Shown: one piece after another, positions 1-10,822 of the stretch
How positions within the stretch are numbered: position 1 is the first letter of the stretch
How the letters are laid out: each line of letters opens with the position of its first letter
DNA from: Cymodocea nodosa
Taxonomy: Eukaryota; Streptophyta; Magnoliopsida; Alismatales; Cymodoceaceae
Direction of reading: 5' to 3'
Length of the DNA: 64,000 nucleotides
NCBI GenBank assembly: GCA_036874045.1
Contig: CM072343.1
Coordinates: 15,644,001-15,708,000, forward strand
Position numbers and translations under genes: made by a program
Notes under the pieces: generated by a model
The model's database searches: none
The model's input: the letters and a program-made list of their open reading frames with translations, nothing else
What the model was told of the DNA's origin: nothing

Positions 1-3000
1 TCCATTGAAATAACATCATTTTGTGCTTGGAATAAGCCAATTCAATCCCAAGAAAATATCCTGATTTTCCCAGATCCTTTGTTTCAAGGGTCTTGGCAAG
101 ATGTTCCTTGGTCCTGGTAATCCCTTTACTATCACTACCTGTCAGTAGAATGTCATCAACATACATAGCTAGAATAGTGTAGTCTCAATCAGAATTACGA
201 ATAAATACAGAATGATCAACGACACATCTCCTGAATCTTCTAGCAACCAATACTCCACTCAATTTATCAAACCAAACTCAATGGCTTTGTTTCAATCCAT
301 AAATAGCTTTTCTCAATCTGCAAACCAGTTATCCCCCTTAGATGACATATCCAGGAGGTTGTGCCATATACACCTCTTCTACCAGATCACCATAGAGAAA
401 GACATTTTTGATATCAAGTTGATGAAATTCCTATTGTTGGTTGACTACTATAGACAGAAGCACTTTGATAGAATTGAGACAGGCGATAGGAGAGAAAGTT
501 TCAGCATAATCAACTCTATATTTTTGTGTAAATCCCCGTGCCACTAACCGTGTTTTGTGTCTTTCTACTGAGCCATCTAGTTTGTATTTCACTGTGAATA
601 TCCATTTGCAAAAGACGAGATTTACATCAGTTGGACAAGGAACTAACTCCCAAGTGTCACGTGACCATAGAGCTTTCATTTCTTGATTCATGGCATGCTT
701 CCATATAGGACACTGTAAAGCTTCTTGATATGTTGCTGGTACATTCTCAGACATGACAACTAAAGCAAAGGTACAACAAGAAGAACTAAGGTGGTCATAG
801 AAAACAAAGTTAGCAATGAGGTATTATGTGCAAGTGCGAGTACCTTTCCGAATAGTAATGGGAAGATCATCAGAGTTGGCTGGTGGCTATTAAAGATGGT
901 TATTATCATAGGAGATCCTTGGAGTGGCCATGGAATCAGCTTGGGAACATCATCTCCTGTGATACACCTATAGTGGTCTTTCCTTATTCATGTGGTCATC
1001 CCCATTGGCAGTAAAGGACTTTAAACCCCCATCCTCTTGGAGATCCTCAACCAAAATACTCTCACTTTGACTGATAGGAGGCAAAAGAGATAAGGAAGGA
1101 TTAGATTGACCAATATTACTAGAGAAATAAGGTTGATCTTCATTGAAGGTAACATCAACAAATATGTAGTAGCATTTTGTTGAAGGATAGTAACACCTAT
1201 AACCTTTCTGGGTTTGAGAATACCCTACAAACACACACTTGATAGCACAAGCATCAAGTTTATCTCGACTAAGACTAAGATCATGGACATAAGTAGTACA
1301 CCCAAACATTCTAGAAATAAAACCAAACAATTCTTTAGAAGGGAAAAGGCGATGAATGGAAATTTCTCCCCCTAATGGGGAGGAACACATCTTGTTAATA
1401 AGATAGGCAGCAGTCAGGACAGTATCAGACTAAAGATACTTAAGGACTTTCATGTGAAGAAGAAGAGTCCTAGTGATATCTAGAAAATAACGATGCTTTC
1501 TCTTTGCAACATTGTTCTATTAGGAGGTATGAGGACATGTTGTCTGATGTATAATTCCCTGGGACAAACAGAAACTCTAAAATATATTACTAACAAATTC
1601 TAGTGCATTATCAGTATAAAAACACCTAGGAGTAATAGAAAATTGGGTCTTGATTTCATTAACAAAATTTTCAACAAATGTTACAATATTTTGTCTATCT
1701 TTCAGCAAATACACCCAACAAACCCTCAAAAAATCATCCACAAGAACAAGATAATAACGAAAACCATGTAGTGAGGTAACACGATTAGGACCCCATACAT
1801 CACAATAAACCAGGTCAAACATAGTACTACTCTTAGGGAAAGAACACGAGCATAGATAAACCGATTGTGTTTCCTAGTTGACAAGATTTACATTCAAAAT
1901 CTGATAAAGTAACCCAAGGCAACGCCTGCTGAAGCTTGTGAGCAGAAGGATGCCCCAACCGATGGTGCCAAAGGAGAGAAGACACAGTAATAGATGACGA
2001 TAGAATTGCAAGTCTACTAGAGGGAGTATCACAAACAAGGACATACTCCCTAGAGCTTCTTTTATGGCCCAAACTAATTCTCCTCCTCGTTTGCAGATCC
2101 TGAAAGGTATAATGAAATGGAAAGAAAGTCACACAACAGGACAATTGGGTTGTAATGGAACTAATAGATAAAATATTAATAGAGAGTTGGGGAACATATA
2201 GGGTGTTTTCAAGTCGGATATTGAGGGTGACATCAATTGTGCCACATCCTAATATCGGACATGATTGCCCATCGGTGATGGTGACACTGTGTAGGTTTGT
2301 AATTTTCTGTAAGCGAAAGAAAAGGGTAGGACTTCCTGTCATATGCTAAGATGCACCTGAGTCAATAATCTAGAGTTGAGTCTCACTAGTAGACATAGTC
2401 ATGCCAGAGGTAAAAGCTAGGGATGCGATAGCTAGGGTGTTGAATCCCTGTGCCCGCTTCAGGTTCTCATAGTCTTGTTGAGTGATAGTCACAGTTGATG
2501 CCTTTGAAGTAGCGCCCGATGTATCCTTTGTTTCTGTCACAACCCGAGCCCAAATAGGCTTCCCGAACTTCTCCCAACACTTCTCCAATCTATGGTTTGT
2601 TTTCCCGTAGTGGGAACAAGGGATCCTACATCTACCAGTCCCAAGATTAGGATGACTATCATGCCTATTCTGAGAGTTTCTAACAGCTAAGGCTAAAGCC
2701 TCCTATGTTTCTACACTTGTAAAATTGCTTGCTTTGAAGATGCGTAGAACTCTAGCAAATGCAATTCCCAAATCTAACGTAGTATCTCCTCCCAAAAGGT
2801 GCCCACAGACCTGAGACACTAACTCTGGTAGAAGACCAACTAAGAAAGCAACCACCTGTAGGTCATTCTGATACCTCTGTAGGGTCACAAGATCAGTAGT
2901 AAATGGTTGAAGAATGTTCAATTCCTCAAATAAGGACCTCATAGTCCCATAATATTCTTGCATTGATTGCCTCGATATTTTAAGAATAATTACTGCTCAT

Positions 3001-3479
3001 AGATCTCATAAACTCTTAAAATGTTTCTTTTCTCAACATACATTTGCTTTAAAGTGTCCTATATAAGTTTTGTAGGGCGTAGCATCATCATGCCCTTAGC
3101 AACAGATGGCTCTATACTATTTTCCAACCAAGTAATAACAGCAGCATCATCAACAAATCAATCATCATACGCACCATTCTTGACATTTGGAGGTGGTTGA
3201 GTGAGGTGTTTACTCTTCCTCTATGCTGCCACAAATGTAAGAAAGTTTAACGACCATATATGGTAGTTGAACTCATTGAGCTTGGCTGTCGTTCCGAACA
3301 GTTGTCTGATTGTTGTCTCTCTAAAAGCCATCAAAACTTCTATTGAGACAATTAACACTAACGGGTTCAATAACCGTTATCTGTAACACCGGTAGATTCA
3401 GCAACCACCGTCTGCACCAACACTGACCTAACAACCTCCTTGCTGCACCTACACGGTGGAGACCTAAGAAAGCATCTAC

Positions 3480-3930
3480 CAAACATCCTGTCTACCATCC
3501 AACCTGATGAAGCCTCTATCGAGCATCCTGCCTGTCGCGAGTTCACTGGTCACTCATGAGTACACGTTGGCCATCCACGTCAGCTGCCTGTCGCGAGGTC
3601 ATTGGTCCGTCGTGAGTCCACGCCAGTCGTTCACATGTTCATCCGCCGCGAACTCCAGTCGCCCGATCACAAGTCCACTTGTCAGTCACGAGTCCTAAGC
3701 CGACCATCCACGTTGCCGATGCATGCGGTCACTAGAGCTTCAATCATCGTTCCCATAGACGGTGCTAGTCATGAGTTCGTCCATCAAGATCTCCTGTCGC
3801 CCGATCACGAGCATGCAATCACACATATGCAGCCAAGCCTGCGAGTTCGTTCGTCGGGATCACACGTACGCGATGCTGCAAGTCGCGAGCACGTAATGTA
3901 TCTCCACACGTGATACGTTCCTTTTTGCGA
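3480..3930. repeat. GC-rich degenerate tandem block in the copia A leader
   Basis: This block lies between the copia A gag start (about 3340) and its primer site (3961). It is much richer in G+C than the surroundings and repeats phrases such as cctgtcgcgag, cactcatgagt and gatcacgag in loose units of about 35-60 bases. The open frames here are by-products of the composition. It may be a lineage-specific leader or an inserted minisatellite. Confidence 0.55.
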
Positions 3931-3960
3931 GCACGCGTATGGAGGATTCTTGTTGCCCTA

Positions 3961-4190
3961 GCTCTGATACCATGTGTGAATATTGATTTCTAATTCTATA
4001 TCTTGATACAAGGGTAGGTTACACATATATATAGGGAGAAGGATCCATATAAGGATCCGTATACCCAATTACATAGGTTGTAACATAACAAATATAATAC
4101 CTAATTTTTCTTCTCAACTTCTCCTTCCTCTCTTCTCCTCTCAACTAGTTGTCAACCTCTTTAGCACTCACCAATGTCCAATGCCCAACT
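3961..4190 (-). repeat. 5' LTR end and tRNA-iMet primer site of copia A
   Basis: The complement of 3961-3972 reads TGGTATCAGAGC, the standard plant copia primer site matching initiator tRNA-Met. The sequence to its right, starting TGTGTGAATATTG at 3973, is the LTR read in reverse. It holds a TATA-like run (tatatatag, about 4027-4035) and a pyrimidine-rich stretch. The right border of the LTR was not fixed; about 4190 is a guess, because another copia primer-like site begins there. Confidence 0.6.
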
Positions 4191-5470
4191 TGGTATCAAA
4201 GCACATATGTCAAGCATTCATTCTCTTTACTTATTCAGCTTGATGTCAAGAATGCTTTTTTGTATGATGATCTAGTTCAACAGGTTTTCATGGAGCAACC
4301 ACCTAGATATAGTACTCAAGGGGAGGCTTAAGTATGTTTGTTTCATAAGGTAATTTATGGACTCAAGTAAAGTTCAAATGCATGGTTTGAAAAGTTTAGT
4401 AGAGTCATGTGAAGTAATAACTTTGACAGTTGCAGAGTTGACCATTTAGTATTCATTAAACATACTTCAAGAGGTGTTATCATTCTCACAGTTTAGGTAA
4501 ATGATATGCTACTGATCGGAGATGAGCTTCAAGGTATTGATGAAACCAAATAATTTCTAAAACATAATTTTGCCACAAGAGATATGAGAAAAACTAGGTA
4601 TTGAGTTTAGTTATTCTAAAAGCTATCTATCTATCTCTAAAGAAGTATGCACTTGACCTTAAAGGAAACAGGACTTGAAGGATGCAAACCCAAAAACACC
4701 CTTATAAAACAAAATCATTCTTTATAGGATGAAGAGTCTCCAATGTACAATGATCCTAGGAAGTACAAAAGACTTATTGGGAATCTCATATATTTGACTA
4801 TCACATGACTAGATATCAATTTATTGTGAATCTTCTTAGTTAGTTCATGCATGCTTTGAAAAAAGTTCATTGGTTGAGAGTCATTCAGGTTTTGACCTAT
4901 ATCAAACAACCTCTCAAAAAAGGTCTCTTATATACAAAGTATGGACATTTGCAAGTGATGAGATTCTCTGATGCATACTTGTAATGTAGGGTATGTAGGA
5001 GACAAGGTCAACAAAAAATCTACCTTGGGATATTTAAAATATATTGGGGGAAATCTTGTTACATAAGAAACAAAACGTCATTTCCAAGTTGAGTGCTGAA
5101 GTAGAGTATCGAAGCATGTCCAATGCCACCTCTGAGCTTATTTGACTCAAAGCTTTATTATTTGAACTATTCCTATATCCATGTATTGTAACAACTAAGT
5201 AGCTATATACATTGCAAGCAATCCCACCTTTGGGCATGTTCGATATATATGCTCCAGCTTGAGAGGGTGTGTTAAAGTGTTATTGTGCTATCTTGTCTTA
5301 TGGATATCCATTTAGTCTAAATGGATATCCAATTATGTATTGGGTATAAATTACCCTCTTTGTACCTGTTTTAGTGGTAATATACAATATTATGATTCTC
5401 CTTAACTAATATCAAAACTAGAGGAGAACAATGAGCATGGTTGATTGATAGCTCTCAACAAGATCTAAGA
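4190..5470 (+). mobile_element. Ty1/copia fragment B (RT-RNaseH remnant plus 3' LTR)
   Basis: Plus-strand copia remnant. TGGTATCAAAGC at 4190-4201 resembles an initiator-Met primer site. It is followed almost at once by a reverse transcriptase piece (QLDVKNAFLYDDLVQQVFM, about 4228-4300), so most of the interior is missing. Degraded RT continues to about 5000, and an RNase H tail (SKLSAEVEYRSM) lies about 5085-5130. A purine tract, gcttgagagggtg, precedes an LTR start TGTTAAAGTGTTATTG at 5270, whose right end is unclear. Many breaks; old. Confidence 0.7.
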
Positions 5471-5809
5471 GTTAATCATTCAAATGCACCTAAGAAAATC
5501 TATAGGTGATGAATGAGGTCCTAAAGGTTGTTCGATCAATTACAAATAACTTTAAGAACTCCAAAAGAAAAGTCCAAGCAATTAGAAGGCAACAAGGGAA
5601 AAGGCAATCTAATCGAACCCAAGAGAGAGAAAGACCTATTAAAGGAAGGAGTTGGTAATAAGACTTCCTTCATCTCCTTCTATCAATATCTCATATACAA
5701 TCTCATTTTATAATACATCTTTAACCTAGATTCACCAACATACCATGTCCACACATAACATGAGATTTTTTTCCAAGCCTGATTTGTCTAATGCATGACA
5801 TGACACCAG
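5471..5809. other. Unassigned AT-rich spacer
   Basis: Apart from a 61-codon open frame of lysine-rich composition (5528-5713) with no recognisable domain, nothing stands out. It may be trailing copia sequence. Confidence 0.4.
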
Positions 5810-6330
5810 ACATTCAATTTGTCTGGTGAAGTTTCACCAAAGATTTAGCATTTGTATAGTACATAGCCCACTATATATCCATCATTTTTTAACCCAAGAC
5901 TAGTTTGTCTAATGAAGTTTCACTAAACATTTAGATTTATACAATGTACAACTCACCATACTTCCAACATTTATATCTCAACTTAATTTGTCTGGTGTGT
6001 TACACCAGTTAATGGGAAGGTGGAAAACCGGTGGGGAAAGTCCTGAAAGTGAAGAAGGAAGAAACTCGGGTTGATAACCCTATTTTCATATCTCATGGAT
6101 TACGAGAACAGCCAAGAAAATATAGAAAATGAGGAGAGAGATTAAATGAATCTCATAAATGGATCCATACAAGAGATAATCTAACAACACCAAACATCCA
6201 ATTTGTTTGGTAAAGTCTCACTAGACATTTGGATTTACATAGTGTGTAGCCAACCATACTTCCAATCATTTCTTCTACAATGTTACTTGTCTGGTATTGT
6301 TCACTAGACACCTAGGGATGTCCACTAGAT
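5810..6330. repeat. Degenerate tandem array, unit about 90-110 bp
   Basis: Four or five loose copies begin near 5815, 5905, 5985, 6195 and 6285. They share phrases such as tttgtctggtgaagtttcac, catttagatttatacaatgtacaa and catacttccaa. The unit contains a small inverted repeat, tggtgaagtttcacca. A gag-like or unknown stretch (6005-6180) interrupts the series. No coding signal was recognised. Confidence 0.5.
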
Positions 6331-6479
6331 ATTCATCCTTTGATATGCCTTAATAGCATTTTGCAATTAGATTTGCATGGTGGCAACCACCGTACCTTCA
6401 ATGGCTCATCCTTTGTTCAACATAAGTCCTTGCTAGATTATCGAATTTTCCACCTAAGTCTTGTATACCTAGCAACCAT

Positions 6480-7250
6480 CAAGAAGCACTTACTGGAAAA
6501 CAATAATAGATGAAGAAATGGAAGCATTGGGATCATAAGGCACATGAGACTAGTTATCTATTTTACAAGGGCCAATATAGTTACTTGCAAATGAGGTTTC
6601 ACTATCAAATACAAGTTTAGCAAATCTATGAATCAATACAAGGTTAGATTGGTAACTATTGAATTTATTTAGACATATGGTATTTACTATGTTAAAACAT
6701 TTCCTATAACTCAGCTCAATTCCGTCCATGTATTACCCTTCATTACTCTCAATCAATCTTGGGAGTTTATGTAGCTTGACTTAAAAAAATACATTTTTAT
6801 ATGGAGACCTAACTATGAATGTTAAATTGAATATTTTATGTATTTATGTGTTCTGTTGTATGTGAGTAAATAGATATTCATTTAGGAGATATCCATATAC
6901 ACACTATATAAACTCTTGTATCTCTCCCTTTTAGGGTTTAATGACATTTTTTCCATTCATCTAACATGGTATCCTTGGAGTCATTTTGCAATTTATGCTT
7001 CATTACTCCACTCTAATTCCCACATGTTACCAAAGTCCCAACTTAAGTCCTAGGATCCATAGCAAACACCAACAACCCAACCACCACCAACCATCCACCC
7101 AGCTACTGCCACCAGCCAGGGCCATCTCCTCCATATTTGCCAATAAGGCTAGAAACCTTACCCACTTCTATGCCACCACCAACCTGTTTCATTCCCAATA
7201 GCCAGCCCACTGTTGCCCCCTCCTTCCACTACAATCACCTCCTATCTCAA
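6480..7250 (+). mobile_element. Ty1/copia fragment (RT start, LTR end, PBS, leader)
   Basis: About 6480-6830 is a decayed copia reverse transcriptase start (W..IIDEEMEAL-like, later FLYGDL-like). It is followed by an LTR-end segment with a TATA-like site (actatataaact, about 6902) that ends ctaaca at 6966, and a primer-site-like TGGTATCC at 6967. A proline- and histidine-rich open frame (6986-7201) follows where gag would begin. RT upstream of an LTR end implies rearrangement or two joined fragments. Many breaks. Confidence 0.55.
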
Positions 7251-8584
7251 ACCCTCCATGTTTAAGATGATTGAAGCAACAAAGATTGGACACAAATCCA
7301 CCCTTCAAATCACCTAATCAACAATCAAAGCACAATCAAATAATTTTGTTGTGTATCTTAACAACAAAAGGTCCACATCGATACCTACATCATTGAAAAT
7401 ATAATTCCCAAGATTCAGTCTCGTGATCAATTGAAAACATCTGAAGATAAAATCACCTTCTTCTATTTGTACAAGATCAATGCCACAAGACATTGTCGCT
7501 AGCATGGCACGAATGCTGCAAAAGCCATGCAAGATACAGAATTCTGCAAAGTTCATACGGTAACAAATTTTCTCTAGCCATTTTATCTCAAATTCATGTA
7601 CACCAAAAATCACATCCAAATAGTGTTCGTCAATGACATAATCCTCACAGCAAGGCATTTCACAACAATTTCATAAATCCCTTCGCAAGAATGGTTGGAA
7701 TAAAATTATCAAAATTTATTGCACCCTCCTTTTTGTAATCAGCTTAATAAAGAAATGTGACAAAAGTCACACCAACGAGAACCTCATTTATAAAAACATC
7801 ATTGACCATACACAGAGAGTATGTTTAAGCGGTTTTATGAATTAAACAATAAGAATTTTCTCCTGAGGAGACAACTTCAGACAAAAAAGGACAGGGAATC
7901 CATATGAACCCAGTTCTTTATCCACCATCCTCGTGAAAATCATAGACCCGATCTCCTCTTTAGAGAAATTTTGCATGTGGAAAGAATATTATGCCACTAC
8001 AATATAGGGGGCTCCTACCAATAATATTTATGCCTTCTTTTCATGAAATCTAGTAATGTTCAACTTTTATCGTGACTGTAAAACCTCTAGAGGTAGTTGC
8101 ATCTTTAACCAACTAAAGAAATGACTTGAATTAAAACACAAGAAATGAAAACCTTCAGTATGTTTAAGCGGTTTTTCCAGTAGTGATTGGGACCTTCATA
8201 GGACATTGGAAAGAGTGAATAAACAATAAGAATGAGTAACGTTAATCCCTGCAATAAATAAGAAGGAATTAGTTAAATGGAAAGAATAATACACCACCAT
8301 TCACACAGAAGAATGTACAAAGGCATTCATGAATCAAAGTTATTTCAAAGGTCCAACAGAAAATCTTTATAGAAGGCCTTTACCAGAATATATATTTCAC
8401 ATAGAAATCATTTTATGAATTTATAGGACCATGAAATATAAATAAAACTATAAAAGAAGTTTCACAGGCAGGAATACAGCAGCTAGCATTATGAATTAAC
8501 TTTTCACACTGTTCCTGAAGAAGATCCTATAAATGCTTCATAAGTATATAAACAAAACAAAAACAGTCTCCAAAAGATACTAGA
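7251..8584. other. Unassigned stretch; one unrecognised minus ORF 7314-7658
   Basis: The minus-strand open frame 7314-7658 (114 codons, starts MPCCEDYVIDEHYLDVIF) is cysteine- and hydrophobic-rich and matches no family I know. No neighbour supports it. A 19-base phrase, agtatgtttaagcggtttt, occurs at about 7818 and again at about 8158, each followed within about 60 bases by aaacaataagaa, so a local duplication is present. If TPC1 is complete, all of this is intronic. Confidence 0.35.
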
Positions 8585-8865
8585 TGTGAAAGTCCAACTC
8601 AAACCTAATTGGCAGTGAGTGACCAAGTCCTACATCATATAAGCTCAGGCTCTATTTTCATTTCTATGGATATAAGACATTGTCTCAACATGCTTCCTTA
8701 CTTGTGACTTATTTTACATGTCTACAAATGGCTCACACCATCAAATTTACTCTGATATTATGTAAAAGTCTAACTTAAAACTAATTAGCAGTGAGTGGCA
8801 GGTCCTACATCATATAAACCTAATTTCTGTTTTCTTTTCCATTGATGTAGGACTTTGTCTCAACA
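8585..8865 (-). mobile_element. TRIM (miniature LTR retrotransposon)
   Basis: Two direct terminal repeats of about 105 bp (8585-8690 and 8761-8865), each TGTRAAAGTC...TCTCAACA, flank a 70-bp interior. On the minus strand the interior next to the right LTR reads ATATCAGAGTAAA, an eroded initiator-Met primer site, which sets the orientation. The flanks CTAGA (8580-8584) and CTAAA (8866-8870) look like a 5-bp target duplication with one mismatch. It has no coding capacity, as usual for TRIMs, and would have depended on another element's proteins. The structure looks whole; the LTRs are visibly diverged. Confidence 0.75.
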
Positions 8866-9560
8866 CTAAATATTATCAATCAAATATCCTAAAGCATGGC
8901 ATTTAAACCAATATATAATAAACAAGACCGTCTGTAGAATTACTATGAAATTGTTCAGGGATAAGAATCAGGAACGATAAGTAAACTATAAAGCCAAATG
9001 TCTAATGTACCACAGCTTCAAATAAGCCCATAAGAAAATGCTAAAGAAAAAAGGAATAGTGGATTGTAATCATCTAGTTACAGCATCACAGGTTTGGCAC
9101 AATGACAAAGAGCAAACTTCAGGCCCAAACTATCAAGGCATGCACTCAAGTGATCAATTGACAAGAATGAGGTTGAGAATCAAAGTATGTGTCACAAGCT
9201 ATAGTAGCCAGACCACCTTGTCTAGTTTCAGAAAAATTCCTCCAATTAAAGTACAAAATCTTCAACTTCAGAGTTATGGTGGAGAGGAAAAAATGAGTTA
9301 TGTTCCATCACTAATGAGTGATTACACATTTATTATAGTTACTTGCCTATCCATCAAAGTAATTAAGGCTGCTTAGGCACTACCTAGGAAGCAAGGCATG
9401 AAAAGATCATGCATTAAAAGTATGGTTTGCTTTGTCTCTAAATGGATATTCTGTCAGATTTGTTTAATCATACACACACACATAGGGTGTCACATGGGTT
9501 GGGTTGGGTCCGACCAAGGATAGGAAGAGTAGCTGTTGATCAGTGGCTTCCTTTTTTTTA
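8866..9560. other. Unassigned stretch with an unrecognised plus ORF
   Basis: A plus open frame of 112 codons (9038-9376, starts MLKKKGIVDCNHLV) has no recognisable motif, signal peptide or membrane segment, and nothing next to it suggests a gene. A short CA microsatellite lies about 9472-9483. I treat the frame as probably non-coding. Confidence 0.3.
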
Positions 9561-9740
9561 AATGTTGAGAGGATGTTGAGAGGGCTAGGGTTTAGGAGAA
9601 GGCTCTAGTACCATGTGGTGAGAGAAAAAATTAGCAATTTTCATTACTAAAGAGTAAATACATATTTGTGGTGGATGCATAACGATTCATATCATAGGAT
9701 CCATTTATCACTAATAAGGTATCCATCTAAAAAAAGCAAT
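9560..9740 (-). mobile_element. Copia LTR-end, primer site and leader scrap
   Basis: On the minus strand the sequence reads as an LTR tail, then TGGTACTAGAGCC (complement of 9601-9613, an eroded initiator-Met primer site), then ctaaaccctagccctctc, a typical plant leader. No gag is recognisable to the left. A short, old fragment. Confidence 0.4.
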
Positions 9741-9779
9741 TTCACTAATTTCATCGGTTGAATCTTTCTTTCGCAATCT

Positions 9780-10090
9780 CAAAAATGGCAGGTCAAGGCT
9801 GGCATGGATGAAGCATGATTGATAACATCACATTCCTACTAAGATTCAATTATTTACCTGGAGATTGATCAAGAAGCTCTCTAAGGATATAAGTTGGCTG
9901 GCAAATGTCCCTATTGTCATATGGAGGAGCAGAGCTGCCAGAATTCTTCCTCAAATGCTCTCTCATAAATGACTGGTGATGTAATCATATGGTTACAATT
10001 TTGAAGGGGGCATGCCACTTTTCTGGTTATTAGGGTGGACACTTGGTAGTCGCAAAGAAGCTTAAAACCTGGTTTAGAATTTTTTTGTTG
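9780..10090 (+). mobile_element. Possible LINE 3' coding scrap (zf-RVT region)
   Basis: In shifting plus frames the sequence resembles the segment before the zf-RVT domain of plant L1 elements (peptides like IQLFTWRLIKKLSK, then CPYCHMEEQSCQ). It is short and frameshifted, and no RT core or poly-A tail was seen, so the call is tentative. Confidence 0.35.
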
Positions 10091-10717
10091 TCTGGTTCTA
10101 TAAACAAAATGAATGAAAAAATAGAATATACAAGGATATACTTTCTGACGTAAATCTTAGAAGAATTTGAGAATCATTTGATAACAGAGTGGTCTGTAGC
10201 TATTGATTGTTCTTTCCTTTGTCTCATTTATCTCTCAACGTATATGATATCATATTCATATTTTTAATTTTTTTTAATAATTTTTTCTTCCTTACTACTA
10301 AAAAATTACTCAAATGAGGTGATCTAATTTACACACTAGAAGATGGCTACCTTTCATATCAATATCAAGAGAAAGGGAAAAAGAACAATAGAAAGTTCAG
10401 TGAGAAAGGAGATAGGAGACCTTGAGGGTGGGAGACTGTGAAACTAAAACAGAGAATCAGTCTCTAAACAAGAGGTGTTTTACCATCAATAAGGTCCAGA
10501 GTCAAGATCTCCACAGAATGGAAGACTTGACTTGAATGAGATTTTGATGCCTTTGGTGACTTCCATACAAGGAGGGAGATGAGCTTATGATGCCATATTT
10601 TTGACATATTCATTTAGCTAGATTTTTGTAGGTTATGAAAACTAGTTAAAAAAAACTAGTGTTTGACAATAATAAAATAGGAGTATCCAATTAAACAAAT
10701 AAAAATAAATATCTAAC
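10090..10717. other. TPC1 intron 3 sequence, no feature seen
   Basis: AT-rich, with several short T and A runs. I searched both strands by eye for the next TPC1 exon (expected peptide like TLxIL...YPxSYEG) and for retroelement domains and saw neither. Confidence 0.4.
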
Positions 10718-10822
10718 CTCATAAATAAAAGATTCCACACTGGTTAGATAAGGAAGCTGCCCAAGATAATAACTCTCTCGATCTTGGCAAGGTTGACCCT
10801 TTTGTAGACACCATAATGGCTT
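10718..10822 (-). CDS. TPC1: TPC1 exon 3
   Basis: 35 codons, acceptor ATTTTCAG|AAGCCA and donor TATGAG|GTTAGA. It encodes KPLWC, two further residues of the CxxxC type in the lumenal loop, and [18 protein letters not shown], which leads into helix IS2. Intron 2 (10823-10946) is only 124 bp. Open and family-like. Confidence 0.92.

Larger units (their letters stand above)
1..4190 (-). mobile_element. Ty1/copia retrotransposon A (decayed, runs off left edge)
   Basis: Minus-strand copia fossil. Reading leftward from its primer site at 3961-3972: a gag start near 3340 (peptide begins MAFRETTIRQLFGTTAKLNE), gag body about 2700-2963, GAG-pre-integrase region with the HRLGHPSAHKL motif about 1833-2342, integrase about 1577-1822 (DLVYCDVWGP, YYLVLVDDFLRVCWVYL), the post-integrase part 968-1390, and reverse transcriptase 431-754 (CKWIFTVKYKLDGSV, RLVARGFTQ). 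The YVDD-box part of RT lies about 130-180. RNase H and the 3' LTR lie outside the window. The element is broken many times over (more than five). Domain order is that of the copia superfamily. It lies left of, and may sit in, the large third intron of the TPC1 gene. Confidence 0.9.

Noticed and set aside
212-547. Plus-strand ORF of 111 codons
   Set aside because: Shadow of the copia A reverse transcriptase encoded on the opposite strand.
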